Positions 16,460-24,460 of a stretch of 56,278 bases of DNA are shown in pieces. The notes beneath the pieces are model-generated. The model did not search any database. It was not told where the DNA came from and saw only the letters and a program-made list of their open reading frames with translations. This stretch comes from a virus. Every line of letters starts with the position of its first letter. The stretch's first letter is position 1. The stretch is taken from IMG/VR virus record IMGVR_UViG_3300008219_003867, positions 1-56,278 of that record. One strand, written 5' to 3'. The position numbers and the translations under genes are program-made.

Positions 16460-16924
16460 ATGAAGATTAGAATTACCGTTGGAGAAAAAGATAAGCTGAA
16501 TGGCTATGTCAATATAGATCCAATTACAAAGTTTGACGATCTATCTGTAGATGTTAGAGATATAAGCGAAGTAGTTTCAGATTCAGAATGTGTCGAACTT
16601 ATATCTGAAGATGTAATAGACTACCTTGAAAAAGAGCAGTCCATTCAAGCGTTGTCCGGGTGGATTAAAAAAATAAGGCACGGTGGCAAAATTATTGTAA
16701 CATCAGTAGACGCTTACGGGGTCGCAAAGTCTTTTTATAGAAAAGAAATAGACATAGCAACCTTTAACAAAATTATACATGGAAATTTTTTATCGTCTTG
16801 GGATGTTCGCCTTAGTCACACAACCATAGAAGAATTGTGTGAACTATTTGAAAGCAAGGGTCTGAAAATTACCAAAAAGCGCATCAACGGAATTAAACTA
16901 ATAGTAGAAGCTGAGAGATCCTAA
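16460..16924 (+). CDS. Degenerate SAM-methyltransferase-like protein
   Basis: 154 aa. The pattern GYVNIDP, then SVDVRDIS, a central GWIKKIRHGGKIIVTS (compare LRPGG in class I methyltransferases) and a final strand pair is that of short methyltransferase-like proteins in sugar clusters. The SAM-binding GxGxG motif I is missing because the N-terminus starts after it. It may be a non-catalytic relative or bind another nucleotide ligand. AAGGGA lies just before ATG 16460. Confidence 0.5.
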   Translation: MKIRITVGEKDKLNGYVNIDPITKFDDLSVDVRDISEVVSDSECVELISEDVIDYLEKEQSIQALSGWIKKIRHGGKIIVTSVDAYGVAKSFYRKEIDIATFNKIIHGNFLSSWDVRLSHTTIEELCELFESKGLKITKKRINGIKLIVEAERS

Positions 16925-17778
16925 TGAACGACCCTAATAAAATTAATGAGTGGGATGAGTCCACAATGAAAATAAACCAAGAGGGGCTATCTTCATTACC
17001 CGAACAGAAGTCGTTGTTAACTTCTTGCAAGGACTGCTGCTTTGCAGTAAAGAAGGGAAAAACTCAAACTGATTGTTTGCTTGGTAGGATTGATAAGTTC
17101 GAGGCGCAAAATATTGAAGTTGTCGGGGCAAAAGACGAAGAAGATAACAAATTTCTTATTTTAAAGGCTTGGTGTTCTGCTTATAGAAACGATATTTGGA
17201 AAACGGCACACAAAGACGAAGATTTAAAAGAAGCTCTGAATAACGAAATATACCCAAAGGTTAACTTTTTGATATTGGCCAAGGATGGTCTAAACGAAAT
17301 TGAAGTAACAGTTAATTCGATTTTGAACCAAGAAAAGTTCAAGGCTAAACAAATTATAATAGTCACTTGTGATGACGATATTTATTTTGAAGCCATACAA
17401 AAGTCAAGATCCCTCTTGGAAGATTCTGGCCTGCTCTTTAAAGTTCAGGGGGTAAGAGGCGACATACCCAACCTTGCTATTATAGATGAGGTTTTTGCGA
17501 ATTTTCATAATGGATTTTATAGCATTTTTGAATGTGGAAAAGAAGTGCCAAAAGATTTAATTTCTGTATTACATTCAGCCCTAAATGACAACCTTGAAAA
17601 GGTTGGTTATATAAAACCCTACGATGGAATTAATGGAATGACGGCTCAATGTGTTTTACATAAATTTTTATACGGAAACAAAGACATCACGCTAGAAGAA
17701 AAACTTATAGATGGCGAGGAAATGGACAAAACAGGTAAAGAAAACTCTCTTGTAAGAACATGGGATGAATTAAGATGA
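16924..17778 (+). CDS. GT2-like protein with an N-terminal cysteine cluster
   Basis: 284 aa. Residues about 35-85 carry CKDCCFAVKKGKTQTDCLLG and a later WCSAYR, a pattern suggesting a metal or Fe-S site. From about residue 112 a GT-A-like domain starts (KVNFLILAKDGLNEIEVTVNSIL), with a CDDD stretch near 150. The usual DxD metal motif downstream is not obvious, so activity is uncertain. Start ATG overlaps the preceding stop as TAATG. Confidence 0.5.
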   Translation: MNDPNKINEWDESTMKINQEGLSSLPEQKSLLTSCKDCCFAVKKGKTQTDCLLGRIDKFEAQNIEVVGAKDEEDNKFLILKAWCSAYRNDIWKTAHKDEDLKEALNNEIYPKVNFLILAKDGLNEIEVTVNSILNQEKFKAKQIIIVTCDDDIYFEAIQKSRSLLEDSGLLFKVQGVRGDIPNLAIIDEVFANFHNGFYSIFECGKEVPKDLISVLHSALNDNLEKVGYIKPYDGINGMTAQCVLHKFLYGNKDITLEEKLIDGEEMDKTGKENSLVRTWDELR

Positions 17779-18560
17779 AACTTCCTTTGGTTACTATATT
17801 AATAGCAAACTATAACGACGAAGAGTATTTGGACAGGGCAATAGAAAGCGCTGTAAATCAAGACTACCCCGGCCCGTTACAGATTTGCATTGTAGATGAT
17901 GGTTCTACTGATGGCTCTTGGGATGTTATTGTTCCCTACATAAACCACCCAGCCAAGGACGCCCATTCACATTTAGATGTAACGTTTTCCAGAGTTCTTG
18001 CTGGTAGGTTTGGAAACACTAAAGTAATAGCAATAAAAAATGAAAATAGCGGCCCAAGCCAAGCCAGAAACATTGGTATAGAATACACACTAAACGATAC
18101 TGATATTTATGCCATCTTAGATTCCGATGACGAAATGTATGAAAATAAAATATCGGAGTGTGTTCCGGTTTTTGAAAAAGGCGATGGGATGATCGGCGTT
18201 GTTTATGCCGACTACGATACTTTTCACACAAGCACCAAGAAAAGCATTAGAGAATACAAAGAACCGTTTAATAAAAAGCGACTAGTTCGTGAATGTATTG
18301 TTCATAGCGGATCTTTGATATCCAAGGAGGCTCTAGAAGCCGCCTACGAAGATACAGGATACTATGACAAAACAATGCGCACATGCGAAGACTATGACCT
18401 TTGGATGCGAATAAGTGAAAAATTTATTATAGCCCACGTTCCAAAATCATTAACAATGGTTAGGGTTACAGGAGATAACTCCTCTTTTATTGTCAACCAA
18501 GAAATTTGGCAAAAAAACTGGGCAAGGGTTATGCAAAAAGCGCAGGAAAGATATGCCTAA
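17775..18560 (+). CDS. GT2 family glycosyltransferase
   Basis: 261 aa, GT-A fold. Classic N-terminus PLVTILIANYNDEEYL, then IVDDGSTDGS (about 39-48), ENSGPSQARNIGIEY and the DSDDE metal motif near residue 116. The late acidic block TCEDYDLWMRI fits the catalytic-base region. It should transfer a sugar from a nucleotide donor in the cytoplasm. It overlaps the genes before and after. Confidence 0.85.
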   Translation: MKLPLVTILIANYNDEEYLDRAIESAVNQDYPGPLQICIVDDGSTDGSWDVIVPYINHPAKDAHSHLDVTFSRVLAGRFGNTKVIAIKNENSGPSQARNIGIEYTLNDTDIYAILDSDDEMYENKISECVPVFEKGDGMIGVVYADYDTFHTSTKKSIREYKEPFNKKRLVRECIVHSGSLISKEALEAAYEDTGYYDKTMRTCEDYDLWMRISEKFIIAHVPKSLTMVRVTGDNSSFIVNQEIWQKNWARVMQKAQERYA

Positions 18561-19260
18561 TAGGTTTACATCAGCAATTAAAAAAGAGGGTGCTGGAACA
18601 AGTCCTGATAACCCGCTAACAGTGATAATACCTGCGGCTGGAATCGGGCATAGGATGAAATCATATGGCCCAAAATGTTTGCTTAAGGCCAACCAAAAAG
18701 AAACAATATTACAAAAGGCAATATCCAACATAAAAAGAGAATATCCGCATTCTGATATTATTGTAATAGTTGGCTTTGAGTCTGACAAGGTAATGAAAAC
18801 CCTACCACATAACGTAAGAGTTATAGAAAATACCAAATACGAAGAAACAAACATAGTAGAAAGCATAAGGATCGGAATAAACGCATCGGCCAACAAAAAG
18901 CTGTTAATAATATATGGAGACTTGGTTTTTAATGTTTATTCAATAAGGAATCTAACATCAAGTGGATCATGCGTAGTAGTAGATTCCCAGTCTAGATTTA
19001 AAGATGAAGAGATTGGAGTCACTATTGTTAATGGCGACGTTACAAATTTTGCCTATGGACTTACAAGCAAATGGTGTCAAATAGCATATTTTGAAGACGC
19101 CCCTTTTGACGCATTAAAAGACCTATGTTCAGACAGAAGACGTAATAAACTGTATCCTTTTGAATTGTTTAACATCATTATTAATAGTGGAATTTCTATA
19201 AAAGCAAAAGAGCCAAAAGGGATGTTAATAAGAGAAGTAGATTCACTAAGGGATTTATAA
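18553..19260 (+). CDS. Sugar-1-phosphate nucleotidyltransferase-like protein
   Basis: 235 aa. The N-terminal motif IIPAAGIGHRMKSYGPKCLL is the NTP-transferase signature (G-x-G-x-R ... P-K), and LLIIYGDLVF supplies the metal-binding Asp. It should activate a sugar phosphate (or choline-like compound, as in LicC) to its nucleotide form for the transferases around it. ATG 18553 overlaps the preceding stop by eight bases; the open frame extends further upstream but without a domain. Confidence 0.7.
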   Translation: MPNRFTSAIKKEGAGTSPDNPLTVIIPAAGIGHRMKSYGPKCLLKANQKETILQKAISNIKREYPHSDIIVIVGFESDKVMKTLPHNVRVIENTKYEETNIVESIRIGINASANKKLLIIYGDLVFNVYSIRNLTSSGSCVVVDSQSRFKDEEIGVTIVNGDVTNFAYGLTSKWCQIAYFEDAPFDALKDLCSDRRRNKLYPFELFNIIINSGISIKAKEPKGMLIREVDSLRDL

Positions 19261-19421
19261 TGACGGCTTATTCAACTTACTGGGCGTATATAAACAATAA
19301 TTACAAATGGTACGCTTGGTATTATTTAGACGGAAAAGTTAAAATAAAGCTGGGGCCATTTTACACACAAGACGAAGCTCAAGAAGCGGTAGAACAATAT
19401 GAAAATCCTTATCTCAAGTGA
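19260..19421 (+). CDS. Tiny Trp/Tyr-rich protein
   Basis: 53 aa. ATG at 19260 overlaps the preceding stop (TAATG), and the stop at 19419 overlaps the next gene, so the frame fills the space between two genes exactly. The first 22 residues hold four Trp and six Tyr (YWAYINNNYKWYAWYY), followed by a helix (DEAQEAVEQYE). No family recognised. Coupling on both sides is the main support that it is translated. Confidence 0.5.
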   Translation: MTAYSTYWAYINNNYKWYAWYYLDGKVKIKLGPFYTQDEAQEAVEQYENPYLK

Positions 19422-20445
19422 CGGCCCCCACGCGCATTACTACATAAGAATGTCTTGGGGTAAAGTTTTTGCAGACTCAGGACATCAGGTAAGAATGTGG
19501 GAAATAAACCAAGAGTCTGCCTTTGATGCATTCGACGAGTTTGAACCAGATCTTTTTATGGGTCAAACATACAATTTAGATAAAGCGGTCTTTAAGTGTA
19601 TTAAAGAAAGACCCCATATGAAGGTTGTTTTGCGAGCCTCTGACTGGGGGGATATACAAGACGATATAGACCTTGATAAATATCCAATACTTGTAGCCCA
19701 AGAAGAAGAAAAGAAACTACTTGAAAAACTAAAGAAAGAAACCGGAAAACCAGATTTTGTTCACAATCATTACCATGACAACTGGATTAATCAGACGCAC
19801 GGCAAGTGGAACGATATAGGCATTAGGCCCGTTTCCCTAATGCATGCCGCTGATATATTTGACTTTTATCCCCAGCAAGCAGTAAACCTTCTTAAATGTG
19901 ACATAGGGTTTGTTGGTGGGTATTGGCCATACAAGGCTATTAACCTTGATAAGTATTTGATTAGTCTATGCAATCCAGTTGGCAAATATAATATAAAAAT
20001 ATTTAGCGGCTCTAGTTGGCCAGTATGTCAACATCTTGGAAAAATTGATAATAACAATGTCGGAGCTTTATTTTCATCTGCTACGGTTTGTCCAAATATA
20101 AGTGAACCACACTCTCAAGATTTTGGATATGATATAATTGAACGACCGTTTAAAATATTAATGAGCGGGGGTTTTTGCATATCTGACTATGTTGAGTCTA
20201 TGGCCAATGACGTATTTACTAATGATGAAATTCTTTTTGCAAAAACTCCTGAAGAATTTAAGCAATTAATTGATTTCTACATTAAAAATCCCGAAAAAAG
20301 AATGAAACACATAAAAGCTGGTTATGAACTAGTTGCACAAAACCATACCTATTTTCATAGAGTTGCTAAAATATTTTCAGAATTGGGTTTAAAGCGGGAA
20401 TCAGACCTTTGCGAGGAAACAATGATGAAACACTTTGGGGATTAA
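19399..20445 (+). CDS. CgeB-like glycosyltransferase
   Basis: 348 aa. Pattern of CgeB/glycosyl-transferase-1-2 proteins: ILISSDGPHAHYYIRMSWGKV, GFVGGYWPYK in the middle, then NISEPHSQDFGYDIIERPFK and LMSGGFCISDYV, with a final helix HTYFHRV. Such enzymes are GT-B transferases often found in phage and bacterial sugar clusters. ATG at 19399 lies within the small gene before it. Confidence 0.7.
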   Translation: MKILISSDGPHAHYYIRMSWGKVFADSGHQVRMWEINQESAFDAFDEFEPDLFMGQTYNLDKAVFKCIKERPHMKVVLRASDWGDIQDDIDLDKYPILVAQEEEKKLLEKLKKETGKPDFVHNHYHDNWINQTHGKWNDIGIRPVSLMHAADIFDFYPQQAVNLLKCDIGFVGGYWPYKAINLDKYLISLCNPVGKYNIKIFSGSSWPVCQHLGKIDNNNVGALFSSATVCPNISEPHSQDFGYDIIERPFKILMSGGFCISDYVESMANDVFTNDEILFAKTPEEFKQLIDFYIKNPEKRMKHIKAGYELVAQNHTYFHRVAKIFSELGLKRESDLCEETMMKHFGD

Positions 20446-20446
20446 A

Positions 20447-21400
20447 ATGACAGTTGTAATTACAGGTGGAAATGGGTTCGTTGGAAGAAACCTAATTAGA
20501 AAGCTATACAAAAATAAGCTTGTCTTTGGAGACATAATCAACATAAGCAGGAAAAACTTTGTCTCTCCTTTTGTAAGCCATTCGTACAGATGTGATTTAG
20601 GATTTACTGACGATTTTGATGCTCAGTTTGAATGTCTCAAATTCGTAATGAATAAGCATAGGCCGGAATATATATTTCATCTTGCTGGCAAGGCTACCGT
20701 TAAAATGGACGGAAACGAACCCTTCGAGATCATTCAAGACAACATCTTAAGCACACAGAAGGTTTGCCAGTGGTCGCCTAAAGACGCTAGGGTTGTTTTG
20801 GCTTCTTCCGTAATCGTTTATGGTGATTGGCTATTCAATCCTCCACCCTCTGGAGATCCTAGATACGAAGAATCCTACAAAACAGAACCAACTTCTATTT
20901 ACGGAATGACAAAGCAGGCTTCCGAAGGAATACTCAGGTATTACACCAGTATAGGAAAAATAAGCGGGGTGTCGGCTCGTATGTGCGCGACTGTTGGTCG
21001 TGGGTTAACCCACGGGGTTGTTTATGATTTTATTAAGAAGGTTCTAAATAACCCCACGCTAGAAGCTTTAGGAAGCAAGCCGGGGTCTACCAAGCCGTAT
21101 TGCTACATAAACGACTTAGTTGATGCTCTTATGATATTATCAATGAAGAAGGATGTTGATTTAGAATATAACATAGTTCCTGATGACGAAATTAGCATCG
21201 AAGAGGTTGCTAAATCAGTAATGATAGGCTTAGGTGTTTCTAAAGATATAGAATGGCTTGGGGATGCTGCCAATTGGAAAGGCGACAATAAATTAATTTC
21301 GGTTAATAACGACAGGCTAAAAAGCATCGGGTGGGTTCCGCGATATAATTCTAGGCAAGCGATTATACAAGCCGTTAAGGACTCAAGAATAAAAAGATGA
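20447..21400 (+). CDS. NAD-dependent epimerase/dehydratase (SDR)
   Basis: 317 aa from ATG 20447, two bases after the preceding stop. Extended SDR: the dinucleotide motif TGGNGFVGRN at the N-terminus, FHLAGKA, SSVIVYG and the catalytic pair in YGMTK. The family includes UDP-glucose 4-epimerase and GDP-mannose dehydratase. It should make or convert a nucleotide sugar for the cassette. Exact substrate unknown. Confidence 0.8.
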   Translation: MTVVITGGNGFVGRNLIRKLYKNKLVFGDIINISRKNFVSPFVSHSYRCDLGFTDDFDAQFECLKFVMNKHRPEYIFHLAGKATVKMDGNEPFEIIQDNILSTQKVCQWSPKDARVVLASSVIVYGDWLFNPPPSGDPRYEESYKTEPTSIYGMTKQASEGILRYYTSIGKISGVSARMCATVGRGLTHGVVYDFIKKVLNNPTLEALGSKPGSTKPYCYINDLVDALMILSMKKDVDLEYNIVPDDEISIEEVAKSVMIGLGVSKDIEWLGDAANWKGDNKLISVNNDRLKSIGWVPRYNSRQAIIQAVKDSRIKR

Positions 21401-22269
21401 AAATACTCTTCAATCCTCTAATGCCAATAGACCTCAATATGGCAAACATGGTGTCAGATTATCAATCCGACATGATATTTCATGGCTTGGTCAAAAATCT
21501 AGGAAAAAATGTTCATACAGATTATGATTTATGGTGGCATCATAAAAGCGAAAAAGAGAAAAACCCACAACGCTTTAGGGAAATTTGGGGCAAGGGTTTT
21601 ACCATGTATGGCCTTCTTGATAAAGAAGAGTACACGTATAGTTCTTCAGATGATGTAAATGCATATGACGCAGTAGTTATCCCCATACATCACACCATGA
21701 ACAAACAAGATGCATACTTGAAAAAGCTACTAGATTTTTTTATAGAAGCAGGATACGAAAAAAATCAGCTAATAGTTATAGACGGCTGGGATCAAGAATA
21801 CATAAATCAGGACTTGGCTGGCTTATGCACATATTACAAAAGAGAAATGAAAGATCACCATGAAGAGCATGCTTACCCAATTTCTTTTGCCATGCCTAAA
21901 GAAAAAATACGACAACTAGACGACTCAAAAAGAAACGTTGCCTTTGCTCCGTTAATACCGGTCAATCAATCTGTTGACCCCTCATACATGTCTACATATA
22001 TATATGGTACGGAAGAAAGCTATTATGATATGTACCAAACAGCCTATTTTTCATACACCTCAAAAAAGGGTGGCTGGGATACCCTCCGTCATTATGAAAT
22101 CATAGCTAATGGCTCTATTCCCTTTTTTGTTGATATAGAAAATTGTCCTAAGCACACGCTTTGGGATCTTCCGAAGAAGACTTTGTTGCAAGCAAGAAAC
22201 ATACTGGGAGGAAGGCCAAACCTTCAGAAGGGGTCTGGAGAGGTCAGGCGCTTCCTCACTGTGGGGTGA
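21397..22269 (+). CDS. Exostosin-like glycosyltransferase, frameshifted near its end
   Basis: 290 aa to the first stop. Characteristic late block YFSYTSKKGGWDTLRHYEIIANGSIPFF resembles exostosin-type transferases (shown here in parts: WDTLRHYEII and NGSIPFFVD). After about residue 267 the sequence turns basic and unlike a protein end. The expected C-terminal helix (DFHEILWQHYRDEIYVWL) is found in the next frame and runs to 22406, right up to the following start codon. A one-base shift in the 22200-22266 region would join them. Confidence 0.65.
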   Translation: MKILFNPLMPIDLNMANMVSDYQSDMIFHGLVKNLGKNVHTDYDLWWHHKSEKEKNPQRFREIWGKGFTMYGLLDKEEYTYSSSDDVNAYDAVVIPIHHTMNKQDAYLKKLLDFFIEAGYEKNQLIVIDGWDQEYINQDLAGLCTYYKREMKDHHEEHAYPISFAMPKEKIRQLDDSKRNVAFAPLIPVNQSVDPSYMSTYIYGTEESYYDMYQTAYFSYTSKKGGWDTLRHYEIIANGSIPFFVDIENCPKHTLWDLPKKTLLQARNILGGRPNLQKGSGEVRRFLTVG

Positions 22270-22406
22270 TTGCTAAAGACAAACCCGGAGAGCTTGAAGA
22301 CTTTCACGAAATTTTATGGCAACATTACAGAGATGAAATTTATGTTTGGTTAAATGACAGGGCGACAACAGAAGTGTTGGCCAGCTACGTTTTGGGGAAA
22401 ATATAA
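22200..22406 (+). pseudogene. Displaced C-terminal part of the exostosin-like transferase
   Basis: Frame -1 relative to the preceding gene. It encodes LEDFHEILWQHYRDEI and ATTEVLASYVLGKI, a helical ending typical of the family, and its TAA is fused to the ATG of the next gene (TAATG), the coupling used throughout this block. That overlap suggests the ancestral gene ended here. It has no plausible start of its own apart from a TTG at 22161. Confidence 0.55.
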
Positions 22407-23119
22407 TGTTTGGGATAAAAAAAGCGTACTGCCTGTGTTTAGACAAGAGGGAAGAGCATTGGGTTGATCTAAAGCAGCAGTGCGAATCCAAAGGATTGGA
22501 ATTTAATCGCTTTCTAGTTGGCGAGGGTAAAATTTTTGATTTGCAAGAGTATGACAAGATAGACATAGAAAACCCGCCTATTGACAACTGGGGATATGGT
22601 GGCCATGAAACAAACACAGAAGAAGAGATAAAGATAAAGAAAATAAAACACTGCAATGCATTTTTGTCACATCAGGCTATGGCAAAAAAAGCCCTAGAAG
22701 ATGGCGACGAAAAGGTTTTGTTTTTAGAAGATGATTCTTATTTTACCGAGAGGTTTGATCAAGTAGTTAGAAGAATAGCGCCTGAAATTGAAAAAATAAC
22801 CTACGACATGCTTTATTTAGCTTGGTGGATTGGGGATGAAGGCGATGAATTTAACGACCGCGTAGAAAAAATATGGGAAGAATCAGAGTCTATAGGAGTA
22901 GGAAAAGTAACTAGGGTTGGTGGATTGCACGGAGTTATAATTTCTAGAAAAATCTTAGACATCATAACTAGGTTAGAACCAATTAACCCCATAGACTCAC
23001 AGTTGTCTAAATTTTTTCACGATAAAATAGACTCACATTTTATTGCCCCCAAGATTATTCACGACAAAGGTATTTTCAGCGAATGTGAACAAAATATAGT
23101 GGTAAGAACAAAGCTATGA
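22406..23119 (+). CDS. GT25-like glycosyltransferase
   Basis: 237 aa. The start (AYCLCLDKREEHWVDLKQQC) and the block FLSHQAMAKKAL with VLFLEDD are those of glycosyltransferase family 25 (LPS-type and collagen-type galactosyl/glucosyltransferases), followed by GGLHGVIISRKI. The DD pair in LEDD should bind the metal. It is coupled to genes on both sides. Confidence 0.75.
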   Translation: MFGIKKAYCLCLDKREEHWVDLKQQCESKGLEFNRFLVGEGKIFDLQEYDKIDIENPPIDNWGYGGHETNTEEEIKIKKIKHCNAFLSHQAMAKKALEDGDEKVLFLEDDSYFTERFDQVVRRIAPEIEKITYDMLYLAWWIGDEGDEFNDRVEKIWEESESIGVGKVTRVGGLHGVIISRKILDIITRLEPINPIDSQLSKFFHDKIDSHFIAPKIIHDKGIFSECEQNIVVRTKL

Positions 23120-23466
23120 AAAAAATAAAGTCTTTTTTTGAAATAAATATTAGATCTGAAATGGCAGAGTGTGTTTCAATAAGACCGAGTAAGATTGAGG
23201 GAATTGGAATTTTTGCCAACGAAGACATTGAAGAATCAACAACTATTCAAAAAACACACTTCAACCACAAAGAACACGGATGGATAAACCTAATTCCAAA
23301 TAATAAATTTAATCACTCAAAGCTCAATGCTAATTGCATGCTGATAGAAAACAATCAATACAAAGAGCTTATTACTTTGAGGTCAATAAACAAGGACGAA
23401 GAAATTTTAGTTAACTATAATGACTGCCCAGAATTAGAACTTCCAGAAGAAGGATGGGTCGAATAA
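23116..23466 (+). CDS. SET-domain protein (putative lysine methyltransferase)
   Basis: 116 aa. Short SET domain: SKIEGIGIFANEDIE at residues 26-40 (compare GxGxFA), FNHSKLNANC at 65-74 (compare NHSCxPN), and LRSINKDEEILVNYN at 88-102 with Y101 at the place of the catalytic tyrosine. SET proteins transfer methyl from SAM to lysine. No pre- or post-SET zinc cluster is present. The target is unknown; host or virion proteins are both possible. It sits inside the sugar cassette, overlapping the GT25 gene. Confidence 0.65.
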   Translation: MKKIKSFFEINIRSEMAECVSIRPSKIEGIGIFANEDIEESTTIQKTHFNHKEHGWINLIPNNKFNHSKLNANCMLIENNQYKELITLRSINKDEEILVNYNDCPELELPEEGWVE

Positions 23467-23524
23467 CCTCAAGGCGGTTATTATATATAAGCACGTTAGA
23501 TCACGAAAAACAGGACACATAGCT
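23462..23524 (+). promoter_or_regulatory. Stem-loop and AT-rich gap before the second SDR gene
   Basis: A perfect 7-bp stem AATAACC/GGTTATT (23462-23468 and 23476-23482, loop of seven) overlaps the SET gene stop. It is followed by TATATATAA at 23483-23491, which could be a -10 or late-promoter-like element. AGGA (23513-23516) gives the ribosome site for the next gene. No U-run follows the stem, so termination is unlikely. Confidence 0.3.
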
Positions 23525-24460
23525 ATGGCAAAAATATTGGTTACAGGCGGCGGGGGGTATGTTGGAAACGTTCTTTGCCGACAGCTTCTTGATAAAGGAT
23601 ATCAGGTTAAGTGTTTGGACAACTTTAATAGAGGACAGTGTGATGCTATCATTCCACTGGCAACAAACCCAAACTTTGAGTTTGAATACGGAGACGTAAC
23701 TGTTTCTGCACAGATGAACGAAGCGGTTAAAGGGTGCGATGCGATTATCCATTTAGCGGCAATTGTAGGGTTTCCAGACTGCGCCGCCCAACCAGCATTA
23801 GCAGAGGTTGTTAACGTTGAAGGAACAATGAATGTTATCAATGCCAGAAACCTCTATTCTAAGAACGTACCGCTTGTTTATGCGTCCACAGGCAGCGTCT
23901 ACGGCAAGGTAGAGGGGATTTGCACAGAGGAGTCCCCACTAAACGCCGTGTCGCAGTACGGCGTAAATAAGCGCGTTGCAGAGGAAATGGTATCTAGCGA
24001 AGAAAACGCCGTTTCTTTCCGTTTTGCCACCGGATTTGGAGTTAGCCCATCAATGCGGGTGAACCTGCTTGTAAATGATTTTGTTTATCAGGCAGTTACA
24101 AATAAGATGCTCACTATTTTTCAGGCAGATTTTCGCAGAACCTTTATTCATGTTCGTGATATGGCTAAGGCTTTCACGATGGGGTTTGAAAATATGGGAA
24201 ACTGGAAGCACAAGGTTTATAACGCGGGGGCAAACCATCTCAATTGGACAAAAAGGGAGTTAGCGGAGTATGTTAAGGAGCATACTGGATGTTTTGTTCA
24301 TTATGAAGAAATTGGTGAAGATGCCGACCAAAGAGATTACGAAGTTAGTTATGATAAGCTAGATTCCGAAGGGTTCTCTTGCAGCGTAGACATGAAAACC
24401 GGTATACAAGAATTGATTAAGGTAACGCCTATTTTACAGATAAGGCATCAATATTCATGA
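23525..24460 (+). CDS. NAD-dependent epimerase/dehydratase (SDR)
   Basis: 311 aa. TGGGGYVGNVLCRQLL at residues 7-22 binds the dinucleotide; IHLAAIVG, YASTGSVYG and YGVNKRVAEE carry the catalytic Ser/Thr, Tyr and Lys. The C-terminal part gives substrate binding (HVRDMAKAF). All active-site residues appear present. It should convert a nucleotide sugar. This gene has its own leader, unlike most others in the block. Confidence 0.82.
   Translation: MAKILVTGGGGYVGNVLCRQLLDKGYQVKCLDNFNRGQCDAIIPLATNPNFEFEYGDVTVSAQMNEAVKGCDAIIHLAAIVGFPDCAAQPALAEVVNVEGTMNVINARNLYSKNVPLVYASTGSVYGKVEGICTEESPLNAVSQYGVNKRVAEEMVSSEENAVSFRFATGFGVSPSMRVNLLVNDFVYQAVTNKMLTIFQADFRRTFIHVRDMAKAFTMGFENMGNWKHKVYNAGANHLNWTKRELAEYVKEHTGCFVHYEEIGEDADQRDYEVSYDKLDSEGFSCSVDMKTGIQELIKVTPILQIRHQYS

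Noticed and set aside
22190-22270. Programmed -1 frameshift in the exostosin-like gene
   Set aside because: No canonical slippery heptamer in the right phase and no clear downstream structure; kept only as a frameshift of unknown cause.
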